This document shows positions 31,871 through 42,551 of a DNA stretch of 64,000 nt, in pieces (position 1 is the first letter of the stretch; every line of letters starts with the position of its first letter). The notes below the pieces were generated by a model. The model was not told the origin of the DNA, searched no databases, and saw nothing but the letters and a program-made list of their open reading frames with translations. Source of the DNA: Pegoplata infirma (taxonomy: Eukaryota > Arthropoda > Insecta > Diptera > Anthomyiidae). The translations under genes and the position numbers were made by a program. Location of the stretch: the NCBI GenBank assembly GCA_963921195.1, contig OY992537.1, positions 20,172,642 through 20,236,641 of the forward strand, in the 5' to 3' direction.

Positions 31871-32624
31871 AGAATCTTCAGACCTCCTAATATTCCTTAT
31901 ATTTAAAAGCAAAATTTTAAAAGTGACTCCCCTAATGCTAACATGTATGTCTATCGTAGAAGATGTAGTACTTCTTGTTGAGACATACATACATTTACTT
32001 TTGTCATTGTCTTTATTTGGTTTATGTTTTTCGAAAAGAATCTTCAACATGATGTTTGCTTCTTCATGTTCTTGTTTTTCCTTCAAACTGCTGTATATAA
32101 ATTTAATTTTTTTTTCTTTAGCATTCAATTTAATTTTTTCTGTTAGTTTCCTTAGTTTTTTTTCTCTTCCTCTATTTTGACATTCGCATAATATTTACAC
32201 ACGATTCCTTATAGTAAATACAATTTGTAATGTGTGACATTCAATTGAGGAGAAAATTGAATTTACGAGCTAGAAATATATTATTTCAGCATCTTTTTGC
32301 TATTTATTTTTTATTTGTAAATTTTTTATGTAACTATGTGCATATGCTTGGTTTCATACAGCTGTAAATATTAAAACATTTATATTCCATATGATATTTA
32401 TTTTGCAAAAAAAGAAATATGTTTGAATTATATGTGAAATATAAAAATATTGTAGTGGATACTTCACAGAGCTACATATGACATAGATCATATTACTTAT
32501 GTGAGTTATTAAGGAAGCAACTGTAAAATAAACAAAGTCCAAATGGATGAAATTGAATTTATATTAGTTTAAATATTTTCACTATAATGGTTAGCTATGA
32601 AATAAAAAAATATACAAAAGTCAA
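31871..32624. other. AT-rich interval; no gene seen
   Basis: Open frames at 31823-32180 on both strands are low-complexity (F/S/L- or K/N-rich) and without family resemblance. No repeat of this window was recognised. Confidence 0.35.
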
Positions 32625-32629
32625 CAAAA

Positions 32630-32699
32630 AACAAGTAAGAAAGCTATGTATATTCGGCTGTGCCGAATCTTTAAATACCCTCCACAATGTTGACCAATG
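32630..32699 (+). repeat. DINE-like repeat P, 5' end only
   Basis: The A-run, CAAGTAAGAAAG, the palindrome ATTCGGCTGTGCCGAAT and ATACCCTCCACAATG are the standard P left end. The rest is missing or unrecognisable after the hAT insertion at 32708. Confidence 0.7.
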
Positions 32700-32707
32700 C
32701 ACAAGAC

Positions 32708-33756
32708 TAGAGTTTGCAAATAATCGAGATATCTCATAATCGCGATGACGATTAAAAAAATTGCCGTTAATCGCGATTACGATTAATCGAATTTTTTAAA
32801 TAATTTGAGTTGCAATAGCTTTTAAAAAATCTTTTGAAGTTTACATTTTAGAAATAACGCAAATACAAAAATTATTATTTTTAAGAAATAAAATTAAAAA
32901 CATTCGAACTTTCCCAGTAAAAACAATTCGAGATTTTGGAACCACAGTCTATTTTTTAGTATATCAATTTTACACTTAATTTAATTTTTAAATCTTCAAC
33001 ATCAAAAAGATTTTTGGAGAAATATACTAGATTTTCTTACATCTTTTTGCGCTTAAATAAACTCTGCAAAGATTGCTTCAATCAGCACTGAAAAGACACA
33101 TGATTTTACTGCGTCTTAATAGCTCTTTATCTGTGCTACTGAAGAGTACTCTAAACTGTGACTGGTTTGGATAATCCTTTTGGCTCGTGATTCCTTTCCC
33201 AAAGCTGCTTCCAGTTCATCAAAACTTCTGTGGGTCGTGTCAAAAAACCTGCCAGTGGCTAGTGAAGGAGCTAATTGCGAGAAAATGTATTAAAAACATT
33301 TTACAAGGCGTCATTAGTCGGCAACCAGCGGTCAAAGTATGAAAAAATTACGTTTTAAAAAAAAAAATGCTAAAACCTGATTTAAGTTTGGTTGGAAATA
33401 TCTCCGCTAGAGGGCGCGGTAGACCAACGAAATCAACAAAATGTTTTTAATTTGCATAGATCTACATTTTCACAAATTTTGGTCAATAAATTCCTAGCCA
33501 CAAAAAGTCGGTAGTGAAAGGGTTAAAATTGTTCCGAAAGTAATCGTTTTTTAGAGTAATTTATTTTTTTTTTTAAATAATTTTAAATAGAAACTTCAAA
33601 ATGGGTTTAAACTGATTTAAATTTGTTATAAAAACAGTGTATTTCATAGAAAATTATTAATCGTAATCGCATGATTTTTTTTGTCGATTACGATTACGAT
33701 TAATTGGTGCGATTAATCGCGATTACGATTACGATTTTAATCGTTTGCAAACTCTA
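32708..33756. mobile_element. hAT-type element with perfect TIR and 8-bp TSD
   Basis: The termini TAGAGTTTGCAAA and TTTGCAAACTCTA are perfect 13-bp inverted repeats. They are flanked by the exact 8-mer CACAAGAC (32700-32707 and 33757-33764), so the hAT assignment is strong. The subterminal regions carry multiple 'atcgcgattacgattaatcg' motifs in both orientations. The centre (about 33060-33300) is less AT-rich. On the reverse strand it gives an open stretch of about 45 codons (includes SFDELEAALGKESRAKRI) that I do not recognise. Confidence 0.9.
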
Positions 33757-33957
33757 CACAAGACGCAGACGACCTTTCTTGGCCAAAATTGATTTTATTG
33801 AAAATCAAAAACACTTACAAACAACAGAAAACATATTTTGTTTTTGTATACACTAATTTACCGTTCAAAAACAAATTTAAATAAAAATAAAAAAACTTAT
33901 TTTTTTAAATTTTTTCAATTATTTTTTGAGTTTAAATATAAAAAATTTCTTATAATA

Positions 33958-34094
33958 GGTATATTCGATTACCTAAATTTCTTACTATTTTTTATTACAA
34001 CTGGAAAGTCTTGTTTACTTTTTGTATTGAAAAATTCCAGTTGTAGTAAAATGAGTAAAAATTAGTAGATTGTAGTAAGGTAATCGAATTGACC
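33958..34094. mobile_element. 137-bp MITE with GGTATATTCGATTACC ends
   Basis: The left end GGTATATTCGATTACCT and the right end AGGTAATCGAATTGACC are inverted repeats with two mismatches. TAATA flanks each side (33953-33957 and 34095-34099). Inner arms 'acaactggaaagtc' and 'attccagttgtagt' also pair, so the whole element can fold back. Confidence 0.75.
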
Positions 34095-34399
34095 TAATAC
34101 TCTACATGGAAAACAAAAAAATTATAACAATTTTTAACACAAAACCTATTTCAAACCAGAAATTTTTCCAGTTTTGTAATTTTGGCCAAGAAAAGTGATG
34201 ACCAGAACTATAGTGCAATGTAAATATTAAAAAAAAAAAAAAATATTTTATAAGTATGTATGAAAATTATATAAAAGCAACCACGTGTATGACACATACT
34301 ACGTATTTTTTACTTCTTTTGATACAAATAAACACTAACAAACCAAATAAGCATCAACAACTACAAAGGTTGTTGATATCAACAACTACAAAGGTTGTT

Positions 34400-35117
34400 G
34401 ATGTTGAAACTCATCTCAATTGCTCATAGCTTCTTAACCCCTTGACCGATTTTGCCATAATTGGTACCAAAATAACCAGAAAAACATTGAGAACAATAAA
34501 ATATGAACCCATTTAAAATTTTATTAGAATATGTCAACCATGAGCCAAGATAAATCATTTTAAAATTTTGGGTTAAATTTCTGGTGCCTCTCCCCATTGT
34601 GCGATTCCGCCCAAATTTTTTGTGAGTGTTAGGAATGATAAAATTACATTAAATTCCAAGTTTCGTTCTCATTCATTCAACAGGTGTCAAGTTATAGCAT
34701 TTTTTTGTGTAAAATTCACCATTATTTTTGAGGTACCTTTACATTTTCACTCATATCTTTTAAAATACTTAACCGATTTCCTACAAAAATACATCAGTTT
34801 CTGCCTAGGAGAATTACGCAACTTTTGATACCCCAAGCGTTTAAATCGGTTGATATATTTGCAATAGGCTTGGTCCTTGGGCAAAAAGATGCTTAAGTTT
34901 AAAGTTACAAGTCAATTGATTGAAAATTGCGACCTGTATCGTACTTTAAGCGATAGATGGACGGACGGACGGACATCGCAAAATCGACACAAAAAGTAAT
35001 TCCGAGTCCATCGGTCTACTTTAAGGTAGGTCTAGGACCAATATTTTGGGTAGTTACAAATATCAGCACAAACCCATTATACCCTGAACCACAGAGTGGT
35101 GTAGGGTATAAAAATAT
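34400..35117 (+). repeat. DINE-like repeat Q (distinct family)
   Basis: It has a GGAC core (34960-34974) and 'acatcgcaaaatcgac' analogous to P. It ends at TATACCCTGAACCACAGAG followed by TGGTGTAGGGTATA, a 3' hairpin of the DINE-1/Helentron type. The body, including 'gctcatagcttcttaaccc', differs from P, so it is a separate family. The left boundary is uncertain. Confidence 0.55.
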
Positions 35118-35384
35118 GCAGAGTAGCCTGTCCCAAAAAATATAATAAAAGGTAATAGCAAAAACGATGCTCTTTCGAGAGCTGGTGATGGAAAAATAAT
35201 CCAAAAAAAATGGAGTCTATCTTTGCCTCCCTACAACCGGTTGACAAATGTTCTCGGAGACCTTTTGGTGCCCTATAATTATCTTTTTTTTTGTCTCTTT
35301 TGGTAAAAAATTATTATTACACCGTCCGACAGCCAATGTTAAACATTAACCGGATGAAATACGTCTGAATGTAGAGATAAAATG
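35118..35384. other. Spacer; no gene seen
   Basis: No element or coding content is recognised. A candidate single-copy segment lies at 35195-35350. Confidence 0.3.
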
Positions 35385-35882
35385 GAGTACAACTGCATTT
35401 AAGGTTTATTATAACGTGATCCTGTTTCCTTTTAAAAGGACTTCAAAGTTTTAAAGGATACATTTTGTAAAAATATTTTTTAAATATTTTTAATTGTCCT
35501 AGAATGACACCGATGACAGCGGATGAAAGAGGAGGATCTCTCCTAATTTTTCAATTTTTAAATTTTGCCATGTCAGGATAAAAGGATGTGAATAAAGTCA
35601 TTTGAAAACTCCATCAAAATATTTTGTTGAAAATTTTAAATGATATTGAAGGACACATTTTTGAATGGACGTAATTTGCCTCCTATTTCCAGATATGTAA
35701 AAATGATAAATAGGAAAATGTGGGGAGATCCTCCTCTTTCATTTGCTATCAATAGTGGCATGCTAGGACAAGTACAAATATTATGAAAATATTTTATTAA
35801 ATTTAATCCACTTAAACATTAAAGTTTATTTAAAAGAAAACAGGATCACGAAATGAAAAACTGTAAATGCAGTTTTACTACA
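35385..35882. mobile_element. ~0.5-kb fold-back element
   Basis: The left arm has 'aactgcatttaagg', 'cgtgatcctgttt', 'ttgtcctag' and 'gaaagaggaggatctctcc'. The right arm has the complements 'ggggagatcctcctctttc', 'ctaggacaa', 'aaacaggatcacg' and 'gtaaatgcagtttt' in mirrored order. The termini lie near AGTACAACTGC and GCAGTTTTACT. It is non-coding, and no duplication was established. Confidence 0.75.
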
Positions 35883-36060
35883 TTTTCATATTCATAAAAG
35901 TTAAAAGAGACTAATAAGTGGTTTATAAAACAAATTTTGTATGGAAAGTCGATCAGTAAACCTGATATTAAACGCTTTTGAAAAGCGATAAAACTCGAAA
36001 TCTTTAATTTGGCAAAAAGAAAAAAAGAATTTGTTTACAATCGTCTGGAGAATATACATA

Positions 36061-37937
36061 TGGGTGAAATCAAAAAATGTCAACCAAACCATGTAATCGT
36101 GTAATATCTCATACATGGGTTAAAGTATTCGCATATTTTTTAATGTACAACGTCGCATAGATTGGCTTTCTACATAACTAACAACAATCCGGATACTAGT
36201 AAGCTATTTTAAACAAGTTATTTTCATTTTTGTAGGCCAAATGTAAACTCCGTCGCCAGTAACATTTTCAATTTTTAAACTTTAACCGGCTATATCTTAA
36301 AAACCAATAACCCAAACTCTTAATAATTGACTACATTTTTAAAGAGGGCATGTTGACGTTCTTAAAAAATATTTTTGTATAGTCATAACTATCTCTTTTA
36401 CCCATACAAACACGGCTTCAATTGTGTAACGATTTTTCGACACTTTTTTTCGACATTATGGAACCTGACAATTATGTTGTTTTTGACGTATTGTGTTTAG
36501 AAAAATAATAGGTTATTGCCCCATTTATTAAACGCGAGGCTATAAAGTATCATTTTGCATCATTGATTTCAAGTTTGCTCCCTGCATATTAATTTCCCTG
36601 TATGAAAAGCTAAATCATAAATGAAAAATCGAAAAATGCTGTAAACCCCGTCTCCACGTTTACAACAAAACTACTTAGCGTGCATCTGAAATATCGTCAT
36701 ATTTTGACGTATCTAGTTGACATCTAATGATTTTTTTTTCGGAAACCAATTTCCGACAAATAGTTTTCGAAAAACAAGAGCAAAAAGTGACGAAATGTAA
36801 ACTCCGTCTCTGTAAACTCCGTCAACTTTTTTTTTTTTTTGCAGATTGCATTAAAAAACCTTATGAAGTTGTTAAAACCGACGCAAATATTAACACTAGT
36901 CATTCAAAAAAGTAAAAAAACTTATTTTAACAGAAATAATAATAAATTTGTTTTACATTTCCTTAGAAAAATCCTATTAAAATAAAAAATAATTGTAAAA
37001 TCTTTAATAACAAAAACCAGAAAAAAATCCTAATTACAACAAGTAAAAAAGTTAAATTCGGCCTTGCCGAATGTAGTGATACCCTCCACAATTTCAAAAA
37101 GATTATTGCAAACAACTTTATTAAAAAGGAAATTACTTTTGAAAAAAAAAAATATTGAAAAAAAATTTCCGCAAAAAAAATTTTGGTAAAAAAAAAAAAT
37201 CCGCGATTTTTTTCTTTTTTTGTCAAAAATTATGTTCGTACTTGTTTAAATACCATTTGGTGTTCACATATATCAACCAGAAGCCGAATTAAATCATTTT
37301 GTATTTTTAGGTTATGTTGAATGTACTGAAATTTTTGAGGTGTGCTTACATTTTCGTTCATAACTTTTGAACCGCTGAACCGATATCGCTCAAATGCAAT
37401 ACCAAACTTCTCGGGAGAACTTCCAATATATATGTTAAGTTTGAGTCATCTCTGTGAAATATTTTGTCCGCGAGAGCATTTTCCACAGACAGACAGACAG
37501 ACGGACAGACGGACATCGCTAGAATGTCTTAAAATCGATCGGGCATCATGAATTTATATACTTTATGGGGTCCCAGACCGATATTTCGATGAGTTACAAA
37601 CGGAATGACAAACTTATATATACCCTCTATCACTAAGTGGAGGGTATAAAAATTGTTAGCAATTACATAAATAAGTGTTTTAAATTACAATAAAATGTTT
37701 TCAAAGAAAATTCAAAAAATTTGATGTATTTTTCTAAGGTGAATGTAAACTCCGTCACCAAAAAAATCATAAAAATGTCGATAAAATTTGTTTGAAACAG
37801 TTTGTAGAAGAGATCTTTTATAGTTTTATTAGTAGTGATGTAACATATCGATTTTAATAAAAAAATTTACCAAAAATTAGAATTTTTTGTTTGTACAATT
37901 TTGGCTCAAAAACACTGACATTTTTTGATTTCACCCA
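36061..37937. mobile_element. Element R (1.9 kb), TA-flanked, P inserted within
   Basis: The ends TGGGTGAAATCAAAAAATGT and ACATTTTTTGATTTCACCCA are perfect inverted repeats, each flanked by TA, suggesting a Tc1/mariner-type duplication. The motif TGTAAACTCCGTC appears in the left part (36243, 36797 and 36814) and the right part (37743), a signature of this element. A P copy (37035-37650) is inserted. No transposase is recognised in the remaining ~1.26 kb. Confidence 0.75.
37035..37650 (+). repeat. DINE-like repeat P (subfamily b), full-length copy inside R
   Basis: The left end is CAAGTAAAAAAGTTAAATTC with the palindrome ATTCGGCCTTGCCGAAT and ATACCCTCC. The GACA/GGAC core is at 37487-37515. 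The right end is TATATACCCTCTATCACTAA followed by GTGGAGGGTATA (3' hairpin). The ~20-bp 'ttttgaaccgctgaaccgat' block is typical of subfamily b. It serves as the reference for the copy split at 10196-11835. Confidence 0.8.
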
Positions 37938-38044
37938 TATATACCAAATTTGGTAAAAATCTAAGGTGGTCAAGTATAAAAGTGTGTTTTTTTCTCTACA
38001 ACAAACTTAAAATATTTATTGCTCAACAATACGAAGAAAACATC

Positions 38045-39273
38045 TCTCTGAAATTTTTACACCTTTACAAAATTGGTGATATCTTCATACAATTTGTCCA
38101 AATGTGCCCAATGACATGTCAGCAGTTGGTCAGCAATGCCCGCCAGTATCGGTTGCCACCAATAATTCGTTTAAACAACTGCTGACATGTCTTTGAAAAC
38201 ATTTAGAAAAATTGTATGAAGATAACAGCAATTTTTAAAGGGAGAGTCAGCAGTATGTCAGGGGTGATTTTTAACATGATAATGTTTTTAGGCTTTTTTC
38301 TTCAATTTTTTTTTTTATAAATTTTTTTTTTTTCATCAAACTTTTTTTTTCATCAATTTTTTTTATTAAAATTTTTTTTTCATTTTTTTTATCAATTTAT
38401 TTTTTTTTGTCAAATTTTTTTTTCATTAATTTTTTTCATCAATTTTTTTTCTTATCAAATTTTTTTCATTAATTTTGTTTTTTCATTAAATTTTTTTTTT
38501 TTTTCATCAAAAATTTTTTTTTTTTTTCATTAAAATGTTTTTTTCATCACATTTTTTGTTTTTTAATCTATTTTTTTTTTCATTAAAATGTTTTTTTCAT
38601 CAAATTTTTTTGTTTTTGATTCAATTTTTTTTTTTTCAATAAATTTTTTTCATTAATTTTTTTTTTTGCATCAAAGTTTTTTTTTTATCATATTTTTTTT
38701 CATCAAATTTTTTCTCCCCAAAAATTTTTTTTTTCATATTTTTTTTTATAATTTTTTTTTAACATCAAAAAATTTTTCTTTTAATCAAAAAAATTCATCA
38801 AAAACTTTTTTTCATCAATATTTTTTTCACCAAAAATTTTGGGTACATTAAATTTTTTTTTAACATAATTTTGTTTTTCGTGAAAAAAAAAAATCTTTTT
38901 TTTTTTAACAAAACTACTTTTTCACCAAGTCTAAGCTTTTCGCATAAAAATTTTCTATTTGTTTATCAAATGTACATAAAATAAGTGAGAGTGTTACATT
39001 CTTTGGTGCCGAATCTTTTATACTCTCTAAATTGTAAAAACACTTGTTTGCACTTATTTTTGCTCTCACTTACGAAATATACAGCTCTTTTGGTTTTTTA
39101 ATGGGGTCCTCGACTGATATTTCAATTCGTTTTGCATGGAATAGCAAAGTAATATAACATTATTTTTTCTAAAAAAAACTTTGCTACACCCAAATCTTCC
39201 GCAAAACATTATCATGATTTAGTGTTTTGGGCAAGAGTAAAAATTCGCAGGCATTTTTTTTTTGACGACTGGG
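38045..39273. mobile_element. MITE K, copy 3, split by element H
   Basis: The K interior runs from 'ttcatacaatttgtccaaatg' (38092) through CAGCAGTTGGTCAGC to 'agtatgtcaggggtgatttt'. H then intervenes, and K ends with 'tttgacgactggg' plus TA at 39274-39275. Comparison with K copy 1 (gattttttttgccgactggg) defines the H boundaries. The left K terminus is lost. Confidence 0.75.
38270..39258 (-). mobile_element. Element H, copy 2, reverse, uninterrupted
   Basis: This ~0.99-kb copy is the reference for the family. It inserted in the T-run of K, starting at 'aacatgataatg' and ending at 'aaaattcgcaggcattt'. It preserves the site 'gaatagcaaagtaatataac' (39139-39159), where copy 3 carries the A insertion, and the 'ccaagtctaagctttt' site, where copy 1 carries J. 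It contains the TTTTTTTCATC tract, but the TTCACCAGCTGG palindrome block is missing from this copy. Class unknown; non-coding. Confidence 0.75.
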
Positions 39274-39275
39274 TA

Positions 39276-39849
39276 TTCATGTATTCGTCCAAGTCAAATT
39301 CAATTTACTTGTTTTTTTTTTTAGTAATATTCCCATATTATACTTCAATTATCTTAAAACCATCACTATTTCATTATATTCATCAGCATCTTTTAATCAT
39401 CTTTCATCATCATCATCATAGTCGACATCATCAATTTATGTAACATTTAATCAACATCAAGAGCAACAGCAGCAATAGCAACATCAAGAGAATGGGCAAC
39501 AATAACAATATTATAATCAACTCTCATCAGTATTTGGTAAGACCTTAGGGGCAATTATATGCAAAACACTGTAAAAGAAATACAAGCAACAGCAGCAGCA
39601 GTACTTAAAGTAACCACCAGCAGCCAAAAGCAGTAATGAAAATGAGTAACCACCCTTGAATGCCCCCACAAACTACACATTATTTAAATAAATATGCAAA
39701 TATCTTTTTAAAAAAATACCAACGAATATATAGAATTTTCCTTAGATAAAATTGATTGTAATTTTGAAAAAAAAGAAGAAAAATGTACAACTGAAGGAGC
39801 ATTAAGAAATATTAAGAGGTAAATAGCAACAGTGTAACCAAGGACAGTT
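39276..39849. other. Single-copy-looking sequence; no gene seen
   Basis: CATCATCATCAT (39408-39420) and CAGCAGCAG (39590-39602) trinucleotide runs are typical of insect introns. No exon can be supported. Confidence 0.4.
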
Positions 39850-39853
39850 TTAA
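39850..39853. repeat. TTAA target site, left side of piggyBac-like element
   Basis: TTAA directly precedes the CCC terminus; its partner is at 41469-41472. Confidence 0.85.
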
Positions 39854-40010
39854 CCCTGCTGTTAGGTTAGAAAAAACTTACGGATGTTAGGTTAGTGGAC
39901 CATTTGGTCCATACGTAATATTCAAACAAAATAACAATTTAATATTATATTTGTATATATTTTGGATCATATCTTACCTAAATACGATTATTTTAAGCTT
40001 AACTCAACGT

Positions 40011-40535
40011 TAGAGATGGGTGCGTGAGTGAATTTTGGGTCACGCTCACGCAAGAAATATTATAATCGCTCATGAATCATTCACTCGATTTTTTTCTTTA
40101 CTCACGCTCACTTACTACTCAGGTCAGTAAAACTAAAATAAGTTACGATCATGCGTGACTAACGTGATTCATAATTACGCTCACCCCAATTCACGCAACA
40201 TTCACTTACAAATACACAATTTTAAGGAAATTATAAAAAAAAAAGATTTCATATATTAGCAGACCGTTAATTTGAATTTTAACTGATTGCTAAACAAAAA
40301 TAAAAATAAAACTATAAATAAAACTGAAAACAATTCAAAAAAATAATATTGAATCACGCAAGAAAAATAGCACTCACGCTAAAATTAGGCTCGATTTCTA
40401 AACACTCACACATAAAAGTTTTGGAATCACACTCACTCAAGCATGATTCTCGTAATTAACAAGACTTTCGCTCGAGCGTGAGTCACGCGTGATTCACCAG
40501 AAGCACGCAAATCACGTGACCAGCACCCATCTCTA
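40011..40535. mobile_element. hAT MITE, TAGAGATGG family, copy 1
   Basis: The ends TAGAGATGGGTGC and GCACCCATCTCTA are perfect 13-bp inverted repeats. The flanking 8-mers CTCAACGT and CTCAACAC agree at 6 of 8 positions. The interior is built from 'tcacgctcacgc' and 'gtgagtgaat'-like motifs. It sits inside the piggyBac-like element. A better-dated second copy is at 53520-54100. Confidence 0.85.
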
Positions 40536-40685
40536 CTCAACACAGCTAATGTAAACATTTGTTGAGGGATTCCCTTTTTTCATATTCATTACTTTAGAGA
40601 TTGTTTTGTATTACAATTCAACAAAAGGTACATATGTATGTAAGTTTTGTTTTTTCCTATAATTTCTAATGATTCATCTCATTTA

Positions 40686-41290
40686 GGTGGCGTGGATATT
40701 GCTGATCAAATGGTTGGTTCCTACAGCAGGAAACGGGCAAGAAATCGATGGCCTAACGTTGTATTTGCAAACATAATTGATATCCCAGCAAAACCTTAAA
40801 CATGGTAACGGTTATGTAATGCATTACCATGTAATGCATAGCCCAATAAAAATTAAAAAATGTGCATTAACTTTCACCTACCGCTTACCATAGGCATTCA
40901 CTATATTAATTTTTCATGCATTATGTAAAACTCATGCATTACTTTGAGTGACATCCCAAACAAAAAGAATCAATCAAGTATAGGGATAGGATTAATGATT
41001 TTTGTTTGGGATAAGACTCAAAGTAGCGCATGAGTTTTACATAATGCGTGAAAAACACAAAAAAGTTTTTCCTATGGTAAGCGATAGGGAAAAAATTCAT
41101 ATTTTTGTTTTTTTTATATGCATTACATGGTAATGCATTACATGGCCGTCACCATTTTAAAAGTTTTGCCGGAATACCCGCCTTGAATGCGTGCATCCTA
41201 TTTTCTAAAATCGGCGTTTCATGGGCTCCGGCTATCGAAATCGCTGGAGAAAATATACTATGGACCAAATGGTCCCTTAACCTAAGATAC
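40686..41290 (+). pseudogene. piggyBac transposase fragment, interrupted by MITE M
   Basis: The segment 40686-40792 translates as GGVDIADQMVGSYSRKRARN followed by RWPNVVFANIID. This matches the conserved piggyBac pattern 'GVD..DQM...Y', then 'RWP..VF...ID', near the end of the catalytic domain (family knowledge). MITE M interrupts at 40795-41172. Removing M and one copy of a short duplication restores the frame as IDIPALNACILFSKIG, again the piggyBac 'ID...LNA.IL' pattern. Upstream catalytic aspartate regions are absent and homology fades after about 41230, so this is a dead, internally deleted remnant. It lies in the expected orientation inside TTAA-flanked piggyBac ends. Confidence 0.85.
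40795..41172. mobile_element. MITE M, copy B, in the piggyBac transposase fragment
   Basis: The left end is CCCAGCAAAACCTTAAACAT and the right end is TTTTAAAAGTTTTGCCGG. The arms carry 'atgcattacatggtaatgca' motifs and mirror each other. The reading frame of the host fragment is restored only if a short AT/WAT duplication is removed together with M, giving a precise insertion point. Confidence 0.85.
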
Positions 41291-41574
41291 GTAACTTTTT
41301 ATTTTTCTCAGTCCTGGTTTAAGTCAGAACCTAGATTTTATGTAAATAACATTGTTTTATAAAAAGACCCCATGAGCAAAAAATCTAAGCCAGTATATAT
41401 CACCGTTCAAAAGTTACAAAGGAAACAATCCAAAAATTGGACCAAATGGGCTTAACCTAACAGCAGGGTTAAGTCGATTTAAAAAAATTTTGTTTGTTAT
41501 TATTTCCCAGCGTGCCTGCATCAAAATAAATACGAAAAGAAGTTTAGTTCTTTTTAAGACGTAGTAGTATTTAA

Positions 41575-42125
41575 AAACCATTACATTAAGGTCGTAAATA
41601 CAAACAAATTTAGTAGGGTACTACTTATTTTGAAGGTCTCCTTCGTTTTGCCCTAAACAATTTAAATCATGTCCTTCTTTTAAATATTATGTTTAGTAAT
41701 AAAAGTAGATCATTTTTAAGTACATTCAAAAGAAAAACTCTGCCAAAAAATCTGTAAAACGACTTTCAATTTGATTTAGCAAACTTTAAGCAGATTTTGC
41801 TGCTAAAATTTATATTTTTACTACAATCTCTGTCATTCAGCTTTACAAAATAACAGAAATTTTACTGCGTTTTTACTGATACTGTTTGTTGAATTTCAAA
41901 ATATTTTTGAACATATTTAAAGCATATTATTGTTTTATTCTTATTATCCTTTTTTCAAGAAAACTTTTTTAAGTTGTTTTTTTTTTTCAAAGTGTTAATT
42001 TTTTTCGTTTTTAATACAATTAAAACAACTGAGACTAATAATTGACAAAACTAAAAAAAAAATCAGTAGATTATATTGCTAATTTTACAGAAACATTTTT
42101 TTCTCTTTTTTTTGAGTTAAAATAA
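41575..42125. repeat. Dispersed repeat T, copy 1
   Basis: 'caatttgatttagcaaactt', 'ctgtcattcagctttacaaa', 'actgatactgtttgttgaat' and 'tcaaaatatttttgaacata' have counterparts in the same order at 51140-51320. The family is AT-rich and non-coding, with unclear ends. Confidence 0.5.
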
Positions 42126-42542
42126 TAAAAATGCCTGCGAATTTTGTACTCTTGCCAAAAACATTAAATCATGATAATGTTTTGCGGAAGATTTGGGTGT
42201 ACTTGCCAAAGCAAAGTTTTTTTTAGAAAAAATAATGTTATACAGTCGAACCCGGTTATAACGAACTCCGAGGGACCAGTAAAAATAGTTCGTTATAAGC
42301 GAAGTTCGCTATAAGCGGGGTATATTTTTTATCAACCCAGTTTTTTTTCAAAAAAATAGATCCAATTTTGTTTTATTTGATGTTTTTTCCGTAAATAAAC
42401 TACTTATTGAGAAGAAATCATTAAAAATATTAATATATTTTATCAAAATTATAATATAAACCAAAAAATTAAAACCTTTTGTTAGTTTGATTAACATTAT
42501 TGCCACTCATTTAAATATATTTATGGGAGTTCGTTATAAAAA

Positions 42543-42551
42543 GGTAAATAC
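42543..42551. repeat. GGTAAATAC, left copy of a 9-bp direct repeat
   Basis: The exact partner lies at 47959-47967. The pair brackets the B/C complex and looks like its target duplication (9 bp; 8 bp if the first G is chance). Confidence 0.75.

Larger units (their letters stand above)
39854..41468 (+). mobile_element. piggyBac-like element, internally deleted, TTAA-flanked
   Basis: The exact 16-bp terminal inverted repeats CCCTGCTGTTAGGTTA (39854-39869; complement at 41453-41468) are flanked by TTAA on both sides, the diagnostic piggyBac target. Subterminal GGACCATTTGGTCC motifs recur at 39898, 41262 and 41437. The interior keeps a transposase C-terminal-region fragment (40686 onward). Two later insertions, a hAT MITE (40011-40535) and MITE M (40795-41172), account for about 0.9 kb. 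The underlying element is therefore only about 0.7 kb and non-autonomous. Confidence 0.9.

Noticed and set aside
39854..41468. LTR retrotransposon interpretation of repeated ends
   Set aside because: The ends are inverted, not direct, start with CCC, and are flanked by TTAA with a piggyBac transposase fragment inside.
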